A stretch of 64,000 nucleotides of DNA from Symsagittifera roscoffensis (Eukaryota; Xenacoelomorpha; Acoela; Convolutidae): NCBI RefSeq assembly GCF_963678635.1, contig NC_087062.1, positions 8,794,193 through 8,858,192 on the forward strand. The letters are read 5' to 3'. Positions 33,593 through 44,341 of the stretch are shown piece by piece. The notes under the pieces are model-generated. The model saw nothing but the letters and a program-made list of their open reading frames with translations. It had not been told where the DNA came from and did no database searches. The position numbers and the translations under genes were made by a program. Numbering within the stretch: position 1 is the stretch's first letter; every line of letters starts with the position of its first letter.

Positions 33593-36500
33593 GCAAAATA
33601 ACCAAAAACCAGGAACTTTTGTGTTTTTTTTTTCTGTAATCGTTAATATCTATTCTGTTTATAGTTTTGACGAACTAATTTTTGCTTTTGGCGAATAATG
33701 ATTTAACTAAATGGCTGCATGCAAATAGTTTCAACAAATTGTTCAATAATTAGGTGATATTACAGAAAATGTCAGATTCAAGTTAAATAGCTAGATCGCA
33801 GTTTCTTATACCTCAAAGCATCCGGTTTTAAGCAAAAACAATCACTTATATTACGATTTTAGTACCAGTTTTACTAAAATTGACCAAAATTCTTTTTTAG
33901 TCAATTCATAATTGATTATAACCTTCTCCGTTGAAAGCAAACTCAAAACAGTTAAGCGTTCCAATCGATTATAATCGATATTATCTATCTATTTTAGTTA
34001 TTTCTAAAACTTAATTTTGAGTAATTTTTGTTCGAGCTTGATACAAAATGCTTACAATTATGCTTTTTGAAAGACGTTGGTTTATGTATAAAATGGGAAA
34101 AAACTCTTTTGGCAGTTTTCAAATCGATTTAAAATTATAATATTTTTTTTCTTTTCTTCTCGATCAGACTTGATTCATCAAACAAATTTTCATGCTTTCA
34201 ACCAACAAAAACTCATTACATCGTTTTGATTGCATGATGTATCTGAGAAAAAAATTATCTTTCATCTATTAATCTATCCATCTATTCATCTATTCATCCT
34301 TTTATTTAACATAAAAGGATCTCTATGACTTTTTGTGTGGTGAAAATTTCAGATGGTTTGTGTGGTGTTCAGATGAGATTTAGACGTTTATAGAGATTTT
34401 GTTAATGAATGAAAAATATTAACCAATAGAAACATTTAAAACCAGCTTTTTGTGTGACTAAAATTTGAAAATTTAAATTTGATTAAAGTCAGTTGCAACC
34501 GAACCGAATTAAGGAGTTTCCCTGTATGAATTATATTCATTTAAAAAGTTTCAAAAGAGTTTATAGTCACTCGGAAAATATTACGATTATAATCGATAAT
34601 AACTTATTTAAATACTTTTTTTTGGTATTTATAATCATTTATAATTGACAAAAGATCAACAATATAGTCCATAAAAATCAATCATTTAGGCATGTTTTTG
34701 GGTGCGGGTTTTCATAAGGTTTTGAAACTAAAACCTATGCAAATAAGTGTAAGCTTCGAACTTTTCAATTAAACTTATATGACAGAGTAGTTTAATAACA
34801 AATTATCTAAGTAGCCTGCACAATTAATTGAAACTGAAATGACAATAATATGTATTATAGTTCTTACATTTAATCAAAGCAGTACTCGGATAGTTTTCAA
34901 AATTATCACGTATTGTATTATAACACCAAAATGTCTTATAAGTGTGTCTCAATTTTCATCCAATTTCCGATTACTCTCCGGGAATTTTCCTGATTTTGTG
35001 AGAATGATGAACGATTATAATTGTAGAAACTGGCTCATGACATTTCTGCTTCCTCTTTTTATATTTTTGACGCTGTAATTTTTTTTTCAATTTTGTCGTT
35101 GTATATTCAAATCTAGTGTTTAATTCTCAAAGTTTTTTTGCTTTTCTTTCTTTTTACATTGTTTTTTCTTCTGAATACGATCTTTGCATGACTTAGACAA
35201 ATATTGCAACTGGTTTTGAATAAAATGAGGACTATTGTAAACAAAGCTGTTTAGGCCAAATAAGAAGAAGGAAAAAATTATCTCGATAATTTTAAATGAC
35301 TTGAATTACACACCGCAGACTGTTCACATGAAATCCTCCACCTGCAAACTCAGCTTGGACTATGAAATCACTTGGATTTTTTTTTTGTATTCCGTTGGAT
35401 GAAATATAAAAAAAACGATTAAGCTTACTTTGATGCAGAAAATAAAGAAATCGTAAAAAATAGAAGAAAAATTTCAAAAGAATTTTTGCCTCAAAAATAA
35501 GAAAACGATTGACCACACGTAAAAATAAAGAAATTGAAAGTGATAGAAAAAATTTAAAAAAAAATTTCAAATTTTGCCAAATTTATGGGAACTTATTGGT
35601 TGATAAGTCATTTCATTGTCCAAGAGGGCAAAAAGCGAATCAATTTTGTTGAAAAATTATATTTGTTGAAAATCAATTAATTCATTTTTCCCACTTAAGT
35701 TAGATGAAAACATTCAGGTGGAAACATTTAGATGGAAGAATTTAGGTGTAAATGATAAACATTGATGAAACAGAAAGGAACTTACCTTAGCAACTGATTA
35801 ACCTACCAAAATCAATCAATCATTGATATTTCTGATTATTTGAAAAGAATCTTGGCTTAATGGTTCTGGAAATTTTGCTGGTTTAGCTAATAATTTCCGT
35901 TGAATCTTGAAGGACATCACAGATTCTTCAAAAAGATTCTAAATATCTCGAGGAACAAAATGAAAGTAACTTGGAAATTTTGAACAATTTTGATAGTTGA
36001 CGAAAAAAACTCGGTTTTGACCAGATATTTTGAAAAAATGTTGACTGTTACCTTAAAGATTTTTCCAAAATTTTCAGAAAAAAAAACTGAAAATTTTTTG
36101 GCATTCTAATTTTTGAAAAAAAAAATTAAAACCCTTAAAACTTCAGCTGATCGTGCTCATAACTGTAATAAAATCATGCTCATAACTGTAATACTTACAC
36201 TAAAGTTCGTTTTCCAAAGTAAAGTTACTCAAAAATGTTTTGATCATCATTAGTCTTAAGGCAATTCAAAAACGAGTAAAAAATTTTAGTTCCTGTAAAA
36301 AGGCGCAAAAAAATCGAAGTTGTTAACAAAAATCAACAGACTTGACTGCAATATATAAATGTTGCAAAAATTTACGATTTCATTTTTCTTTAAAAAAAGT
36401 GCAATCAAAAATTTCTAGAAAACACCGATGAATGCCAGGTGAATGGGTATTTTTTGCTGTCAAGTATTTTAGTAGAAATCAAATAGAAAAAAATTAAATC

Positions 36501-36839
36501 AGCAAAGTCAACATTTCATGAAAAATTCCCCTTTAAAAAGCAATTGTAGGCGAATGAAGTAAGCATTTTAAATCATCAAATCAAGAATATGTATTAAAAA
36601 AGTATGATGAATTTCTACCATTTTTCAGACTAAAAACGGCAAAATCTTTCACAATTGCAGTTTAAAAAGAAGAATTTTTGATTAAAAAGAAGTATTAACT
36701 TTGAAAAATACCAACAATGATTGTGATTTTAAAGAGTACACTTTTTGTCAATAACTCAACATGAATCAAATTTTAGGCCTGAAGAAGAGTTCATTCAGAT
36801 TGATTGATAATTTTATTATTATTTTACTTAAAACTCAAT
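33593..36839. other. Intergenic AT-rich DNA
   Basis: No gene recognised. Contains palindromic GATTATAATCGAT-type motifs at about 33,905-33,975 and 34,575-34,650. A short CATCTATT tandem lies at about 34,265-34,300. A duplicated GCTCATAACTGTAAT lies at 36,153-36,192. Open frames on either strand (for example 34,839-35,078 and 35,292-35,570 reverse) are hydrophobic low-complexity translations of AT-rich sequence. Confidence 0.5.
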
Positions 36840-37235
36840 TGGTTATCAACGGCTGTTCCTCGCGTGTAATCAAAACGCTAAGCTGAAAATCGTATTTATT
36901 GTTGTCGAACTGATGAAAAGAAAAAATTTGGACTCAAAAACAGAAACATAGTTGATTGTACACTTGTAGTATCAAAAATTGTTCAAATTCGAGCCAAACA
37001 TGCTGTCGGGCACCTTTCTACGACGTCGGAAACGAATCGTCTAAAAAAGCTACAGATAGGCGGTTTTGGTAAAAATTAATTGGGGCCTTTAAAACAGTTT
37101 CATTTAAGCTGTGTAAACCTTATCCTAATTATTTGGATATATGATAACCGGTTGTCAGCGGTTTTTCATCGGGTGCAATCGAGACGCTAAGCTGAAAATC
37201 ATCGAGGCTTTGTTGTCGAACATCTTGGTGAAAAG
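36840..37235 (+). repeat. Diverged direct repeat, about 85 bp units 310 bp apart
   Basis: GGTTATCAACGGCTGTTCCT through GTCGAACTGATGAAAAG (36,840-36,920) matches GGTTGTCAGCGGTTTTTCAT through GTCGAACATCTTGGTGAAAAG (37,149-37,235). Both share ACGCTAAGCTGAAAATC. No coding sense found. Confidence 0.7.
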
Positions 37236-39307
37236 TTTCGAAGTGATTTTTCATAACAAACTGAGGCTATATTATGGCCACTAAAAAAGTAGGGTCAGGC
37301 TAGACTGAAACAAAGAAGTTGTCAGGTGGTTTTTTGGGACAATGAAAAGCATTTTTCGTTTTTGAGTAGGAAAAAAGAAAATGCCGGTCTGACCCGCCGA
37401 TTTCAATACTGATCGAATAGTTCCTTGCATGGTTTCGGTGTTTTTTATTAAGTTTCCGTTGTAGACCTTTTGTACATGCATACATAACCTGGAGTGCTCC
37501 GTTTCTTTCAGGAATCGAAAAAATAATTGACAATAAAATTATAAAATTATAGAACTATAACGTATAAAATTATACGTTAATTTTTGACTTATTTTTAAAA
37601 TAGGGCGACCCGAAGAAAAATGATACGCATCTGATAAACATCGCAGGCTTTAAACAGTTACCGTTATTTAACAAAAAAAATTACCTTACTTAGTTACTAC
37701 CTTTTGAACTTTGTTATAAAAATCAAGCTTAAAACTTTTTTTGATCCTCTGTCTATATTGTTTTCTTGAATCGTTTTCTCACATTGCTTTTCAAAGAAGT
37801 CAAAATAAGTAGTCTAGGAGTTTTTTACACAGTTGAGAAATGAAAAAAAAATGCGAAAAAGTGCTTTTTTTTCCAACACGGTGAACATTTTTGGTCTCGT
37901 AAATTTTTGATTGTATATTTGCTTACAATCTATCACTTAAAAATTAAAAATCCGAGAAATAGGAAATGAGAGAAAGTGAAATATTTTCATCCAGGTCGAA
38001 GCAACTTTGATCGCCATTTTGATGGCCATTTTTGAGCAAAGAACCCAATAAGAATACGATACAATTAACACATTGCTCATTAGTGTGATTGTAAACATCT
38101 GTCCATTAAATGTGTAAAAGATTTTGGATCAAAACGTGAAACAGCTCAAAAAACATCCTAAAATATACCAACTTGCAACCAAGGTATCTTACTCAAAAGT
38201 TTCAAAGCCTACTCATTTTTAACCTGAGTTTTTACAGCTAACCTTTTAATATTTTCAACCTGTGTCTACTAATAAACTATTACAAAAGACTGAAAACATT
38301 TTTCAAGAAACATAGTTGAAGAAACAAATCAAGTTAAAAAAAAAACAAACTCGTGGTTTTCTTTGCCACTGTAAGAAACCGGTTGCGTGGTTGATAGTGA
38401 ATTTCTATTCACTCTTGGTAAAAACATGTTGGCTTCCTGGACTTCCTGCAGAGCTACTTAGCAGGTGTACAGACCAGGCTCTCCTTGTAAATTTCTTCGA
38501 AACAGCTTTCTTATGCCGATATATAATTGTGAATATGTTAAATGGACAAGTCTTGCGAATGAAAATATATTAATCAATAAATGAGTTACTGAAAACAAGA
38601 TTTAACTGAAAACTATCAGTTCCATTTCCAATTTAATAAGTTTTTTTAAATAAATTTTGATGACATTTAGTTTCATAGCATTTTAAGGCAACAAAAGGAG
38701 GCATACCAAAGCAATCATTTTAAAACAAAAGAAACTATAATAACGCACTTTGACCATGAAACAGACAACTCTTCAGGAGAAAGTTCCAGTTTTTACCAAA
38801 AAAAACAATCAAATTTCTTGATGATTTTTTGTTTCAATGTTATTTTTGACAATATAGTGAGGCGTCAACAAACAAAAAATTTTCCAAAAAAAATTTGCGC
38901 ATGGAATTGAATATTGAAATGTCTTTTCTTTCTCCTGTGGAAATGATTTTGATCTCGCAAAAAGAATTCAAATAAAACTTCAGTGTATAGTCTTGAATTA
39001 AGAAAATCCCAAAGAAGTTCTCAGAAATTTCTCTTATTGGTACAGATGTTGTAAGAGATTTCAAAAATGCTCTTCGAAAGTTTTTCGAAAATCTTAAAGA
39101 GAATAAAAATCCAAAGAAAATTTTGAGACTGCTTTGCAAGCTGCATAATTTTGTACAGTTTTAAAAGTACTTAATTGTTTTTAAAACTGTTTAACGCTTT
39201 ATGCAAAACAAAACTTTTCAAGATGATGTTCAAGATGACTGAGCCTGGGATGCTAACATCTAAGAGACTCAGCAAAAAACTGCTTTACCGTGAACTTTTT
39301 AAACTTG
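37236..39307. other. Intergenic AT-rich DNA
   Basis: No gene, RNA or element recognised. Contains a small hairpin, AACGTATA/TATACGTT, near 37,558. The 85-codon open frame at 38,316-38,573 and reverse frames at 37,281-37,533 and 38,840-39,139 have no recognisable domains. Confidence 0.45.
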
Positions 39308-39314
39308 ATTTTCG

Positions 39315-39569
39315 AATAAGGACAAGCTAAGCGTCTATATTTCTTAATAAACCTTCTTTTTTGTGTTTCTTCGACCCGACCAGGATAGTTCTTGTGATGG
39401 AAACGCTGGTTCTCTAACTTATCATACTGACTGCAGTTGCAAGAATCATGCAACTGCAGTCAGTATGAGAAATAAGAAAAACAGCGTTTCCACCGCGATA
39501 TTAATCCTGGTCGGGTCGAAGAAACACAAAAATTAAGGTTAATTAAAACATATAGAAGCTTAGCTTATT
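39315..39569. repeat. 255-bp long hairpin (inverted repeat, 7-nt loop)
   Basis: Arms of about 120-127 nt around loop AGAATCA (39,442-39,448). The innermost 19 bp are perfect (CATACTGACTGCAGTTGCA and its complement). Farther out, GTTTCTTCGACCCGACCAGG pairs with its complement at 39,507-39,526, and AATAAG...CTAAGCG pairs with the outer end. Overall pairing is about 85% by eye. Candidate foldback MITE or hairpin small-RNA precursor. No flanking target duplication is obvious. Confidence 0.85.
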
Positions 39570-40454
39570 TGAAATTCCTAACTTAGCCACAATAATTTTA
39601 CTGCTTCCTCAAGTATGTTTAACTGCTTATCATTTTTTTCAAATACTGCTAGTATATAGCGTCTACATAGAACAAAAAAACGGTGACCGGTAAAAAGACG
39701 ACAGCCGTTAAAACGACACCAGCTTTTAATGAGTCGACGACGCTACACGCAATTCTCCACATTGCATATCTGAGAAATTTATTCAGCGTAAAGTCGAACT
39801 GCTCATTTTACATAAAATAATTACGCTTATTTGTCGTCCTAATGTTTTGTTCTCTTAATGGCCTATCCTCTTAACATTTAAAACTCAAAAAAAAATCCTA
39901 AGTTTATCGATATTTTAGCAGAAACCGAGATACAATGCTGATTTAAATTATCCGGTAGAATTATCTAAAAAAAATTATCTAAAACAAGTTGAAGTTTAAA
40001 AGGCGTTTTTGCCAAATTCGGTTCAGTTTAGGTAAAGATTAATGAAAAATGCGCTCAGATTTTAGCAGAATTAATGTCCAGAAAACTAGTTGGTGAAGGT
40101 TGAACGAAAAATTTACACCAGACAATTCAGTTTTGCTTTTTTAGTCTTTCAAGTTACGCCAAAACTAACGGATCAATCGCTAACAAAACTAAATTAAAGT
40201 AAGCTTTTTATATAACCCAACAAAATTTATAAAAGGTATAAGCATCTCAGTTTTGTATAATTATTTTTATTTTCGTATAATAGCCACTATTTGTCATTTT
40301 TACTATGAAAATTAACAAAATTTTGCGGAACCATTTTTAAAAACTTGCGCTAGTATTGTGGAATGTGTACCCTTCTTAAAGTTGGTTGGTCTACGCAAAC
40401 GGCTCACTTTGCTATCATTATCTCAGTCATCAATTAACTTGGCGTAATTTATGA
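39570..40454. other. Intergenic AT-rich DNA
   Basis: Nothing recognised apart from general AT-richness. The 5' end of the non-LTR element that follows could lie anywhere in here but has no visible boundary. Confidence 0.4.
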
Positions 40455-43185
40455 TTGTGTGAAACAGCCAAAACTGTTTTTGGGGTGAAAAGTGTACGGT
40501 TGCCAAAAAGACTATACAATTTGCCTAATGGTAACATTGGTAGGAAGTACGTGGACCTCCTGACAGATGAACTGAAGCTTCTTTCTACCCCTGCTGATTC
40601 CACTTCAGAAAGAGTTCTGGTCATGAGTCGTGTTTTGTTACAAAGAGATCCAATGATCAACAAAAGACATTCAAACACTTATTTAACGGCGCATTGAAGA
40701 CTGGAAGGAAAACAAATTCGACAAATTGTTGGCGGAAGCAGTGAGATGTAGCAAAAAGAAACAAATAAATTAAGATAATTTGGACGACAAACATGTCTCG
40801 AAAGTGTTTTCTTCATTAATGATGAAAGGCAAAGTGAGAAGCGCAAAGCGGTGGCTCTCGGAGAGAGCAATTGGGGGTGTGCTTGATCCGATGTAAGAGG
40901 TGAAGAAAGGTGTGACCATTTGAGAGACTTTGAAGTCAAAGCATCCAGAGCCACACAAGTCACATCTCTCTTCGCGATTGCAAGTGCCAGTTTTTCCCGG
41001 CTTTGAGGATGTTATAATCAGTTCTGCTTCCATTAAAAAGACGACACGCTCTTTGCAGGGCAGTTCGGGAGCTTCAGGAACAGAATCTGAACATTGGCAG
41101 ACGGTTTTATTACGTCATGGGGCTCACAGTTCAAACTTGAGAGACGAAGTTGCAACTCTCTCCACAAAAATGTGCAATCAAATCTTACCATGGTCGAAAT
41201 TGCGAGCACTAGTTTCTGAAAGATTGATTGCGCTTGATAAATGTCCTGGCGTGCTACCTATTGGCACAGGTGAGTGTCTACGGAGAATAATTTGCAAAAG
41301 TGTGGCTGAGTTCACAAAAATTGACCTTGAAGAAACATGTTCGACTGATCAATTAGCTTGTGGACTGAAAGCTGGCGCTGAAGGTGCAATTCATGCGCTC
41401 TCTGATGTTTTTGATGACAACAAGGAAGATGGCTGTAGCATGCTGTTGATGGATGCATCAAATGCTTTCAACTCGCTCAATCGTGAAACAGCGTTGTGGA
41501 ATGCTCAAATATTGTGGCCTAGATGTTCTAGATTTTTCTTCAATACTTACAGAGGCTTCGCGTCGCTTTTCGTTGCTGGCGCCGATGAAGCGATATACAG
41601 TAGGGAACGAACAACACAGGGAGACCCACTGGCAATGTTCTTCTATGGTTTTTCACTTCTTCCCCTGATTCGGAAGTTAAAGGATCCGAACAATGTGTTA
41701 CAAAGTTGGTATGCTGATGATTCTGCGGCCATAGCAAAACTCAAGAAATTGGAGATATGGCTCAAAAACTTGATTGAAGAAGGTCCCGCCTTCGGTTACT
41801 TTCCAGAGCCTTCCAAAAGTTTTCTGATTGTCGATAAACAATATGCTGAAGAAGCGCATCACATATTTGACAAGTAATCGATTACTATAGTGGAAGGGAA
41901 GAGGTTTTTGGGCGGTTTCATTGGAGACGGAAATGAGAATGACATCTACCTGAAAAAGAAAGAACTTGAATGGGTAGACAGAATTGAGAAACTTTCTTTT
42001 GTGGCAAAATTAGAACCACAATGTGCTTTATCAGGACTGACTAAGTCCCTACAAGCGGAATGGAATTTTTCCCATCGTGTTTTGGGTGGTTCTAGTCAGC
42101 TTTTTCAACCGCTAGAGAACCTTCTGATGGAGAAATTCTTACCTACGATACTTGAAATTTCGTCGATTTCATCAATGGAGAGACGTCTCTTTTGTTTGCC
42201 AGCAAGAAAGGGTGGTCTTGGAACGTCTAACCCAACCAGTTTCGCTGATGAGTCTTACAACACGTCACGGGAAGCCGTTACGGTTCTTTATGATGCTATT
42301 ATTGATCAGCACGGTTTTTCCCATGAAGACCACAGAAAGCAAATGTCTCGATCGCGGAAAAAACATCATCGAAAAATGGAAAAAAAACATGAAGAGTTGT
42401 TGGGAGAGTTATTGAATGAGCTACCAGCAGACCAAGTTCGCGCAGTAAAAAGAATCAATGAAGGAAGCTTGTCTGCCTGGCTGACAGCGTTACCGATTGC
42501 TGCAGAAAAGTTTGATCTTTCGGAAGTGGAGTTTCGGGATGCATTGAGTGTCCGGTATGACAAAAACTTGAACGCTTCGCCGACTTTTTGTGATAGTTGT
42601 CAGTCACCAATCACCCTACGGCATGCGTTAGCGTGCAAAAAAAGTGGTCTCTTAACTTTACGGCACAATGAGATTAGGGATGCTGTAGGCAACTTAGCTT
42701 CTTTAGTTTGGAAGGATGTACAGAGAGAGCCTGTTATTAGAGAATACAACCCGCAAGATGAGACACCCTCATTAATTGCAGATTTGTTTCGTCGTGGATT
42801 TTATGTTAGACAGGGAGGAGCGTCTTTTGATATTCATGTCTCTGACACCGACGCCATCTCCTATCAGAACAGAAGCCCCATGAGTGTTTTGCACTCAGCA
42901 GAGGTTGAGAAAAAGACAAAATATTCAGACGCGTGTCAGGAAAGATATATGTCTTTCACTCCTCTTGTCGTGTCTGTTGATGGGATGCTCGCTCCAGAAT
43001 TTTCAAATTTCCTTCGGAGAATAGGAGAAGCATTATCCACCAAGTGGGAGAAACCCTATAGTAAAACTATGAACTGGGTGAAGTGCCGGCTGTCTTTTGC
43101 CGTCCTCCGTGCTTCCAGTGTGTGCTTCCGAGGCACAAGGACCAAGTGGAGGAGTCTTGGCTCAGACCATGGTTTCTTACCCTAG
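40455..43185 (+). pseudogene. Non-LTR retroelement: RT plus restriction-like endonuclease, decayed
   Basis: Three frame blocks of one protein. 40,455-40,697 (LPKRLYNLPNGNIGRKYV...) and about 40,697-40,930 are broken by frameshifts and stops. 40,930-41,877 encodes the reverse transcriptase: LLMDASNAFNSLNR (motif A), TTQGDPLAMFFYGF (motif B) and YADD at 41,710. One in-frame TAA at 41,875-41,877 separates it from 41,890-43,185. That block holds the thumb region and a C-terminal Cys/His motif (CDSC ... HALAC), then RHNEIRD, EPVI, ADLFRRG and FDIHVSDTDA. This is the layout of the restriction-like endonuclease of R2/R4/NeSL-type and related elements. No 3' tail or target duplication found. The exact clade is not assigned. 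Confidence 0.75.
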
Positions 43186-43862
43186 AGAAATATTTATGGA
43201 TGTTCTACAATGAAGAGAAATTGGCTAGCTATGTGCAAACTCTGCTAGTGATGTAAAACGTGGACCTAAATGAAACAAAAATGTTAAAAAGTGAACCAAA
43301 TAGATAATTGACTGATTTCACATTTTCTATGATTTCATTGCATGTTTTTGAGCTCAAAATCTGATTTATATTGAACATAATCTTGATTTTTTGCATACGT
43401 TTTAGCCCAAAAATTGATTTACATTGATGATGTTTACTTTTATTCTAGAAAATAATGTATTCGAAAGATTGCAAAAAAAATTGATTTAATTTGATTTGAA
43501 TCGGATTTTAAAGACACTAAATCGATCTGTTCATGGATTTTATAAAATTGATTTTAATTGATTGCAGTAACATTTGAATGGATTTATATAAAATTCGGAT
43601 GGACTTTACTGAGTCAGAAGAACCATCCAAATCTATCAAATAAAATTTTTAAACACTTAAATTGATTCAAATTTTTCAGGAAAGATCGGTTTAAATCGAT
43701 ATAAAATCCATTTCAATTCAAAAAATGTAACTTGTTAATCAATTTGGATCTATTTAATTGATTTTAAAAAATCATTTCAATCCAATCCAAATCCATTTTT
43801 GTCAGTGTGGGGTGATTCATAATTCGTGATCTTCGCAATATTGGAGAACCTCCAAACAATAC
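43186..43862. other. AT-rich non-coding DNA after the non-LTR element
   Basis: The first about 120 bp may be 3' untranslated sequence of the element. From about 43,300 to 43,800 the DNA is crowded with TTGATT/AATCAA and AAATCGATTT words, low-complexity sequence without coding signal. Confidence 0.45.
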
Positions 43863-44062
43863 CGATTTAGGGGGAGGGGACTACCCAAAAGAATGCGATC
43901 CCCTGACTATCCAAAGATACTTGGTACTTTTTTAAGATCTCGATTTTCGGCTGACTGAACCTAAAATTATTCATAAAGCGCCTTGGACGCCAATAAATGC
44001 TACTTTCGAGAGGGTAGCGTGCGCCGAAAAAAAAACATTTATTTTTGGTCAAAAATGTCCAA
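43863..44062 (-). repeat. Copy of the small dispersed element, reverse orientation
   Basis: Begins GATTTAGGGGGAGGGG, the complement of the CCCCTCTAAATC end seen at 3,700. It also contains GCGTGCGCCGAAAAAA and CCAAAAAGTGCCTAAAAACG, matching the reverse complement of 63,930-63,990. The distal terminus is not clear. Confidence 0.45.
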
Positions 44063-44110
44063 AAAGTGCCTAAAAACGGCTTCTTTGGCCTTGTTGTATG
44101 AAAATTTGCC

Positions 44111-44341
44111 GGCTCTTTTCCAGTTTCCTACCCCTTTTGTTTTTTTTCCTGAAATTCAATAAAAATAAAAGTCTAATTAAAACAATTTTTTATGTTACAC
44201 ATTGAATTGACACGTGTTGGCATGAACAAGTGATCAAACTTTCACAACATTTCATTTCGTACATGCAAAATGCCGTGTGAACAATTTATAAAACGCTCAT
44301 TTTGGTATTTTATGACTTGGGTAGGAAACTAGAAAAGAGTC
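44111..44341. mobile_element. 231-bp MITE-like element with 23-24 bp inverted termini
   Basis: Left end GGCTCTTTTCCAGTTTCCTA (44,111 onward) is mirrored by the complement of GGTAGGAAACTAGAAAAGAG ending at 44,341, with about 20 of 23 positions matching. No reading frame inside. Related termini occur at 47,815/48,130 and 63,162/63,250. Confidence 0.65.

Noticed and set aside
35292-35570. 92-codon reverse frame rich in Phe/Leu
   Set aside because: Low-complexity translation of A-rich DNA without a believable signal-peptide or gene context.
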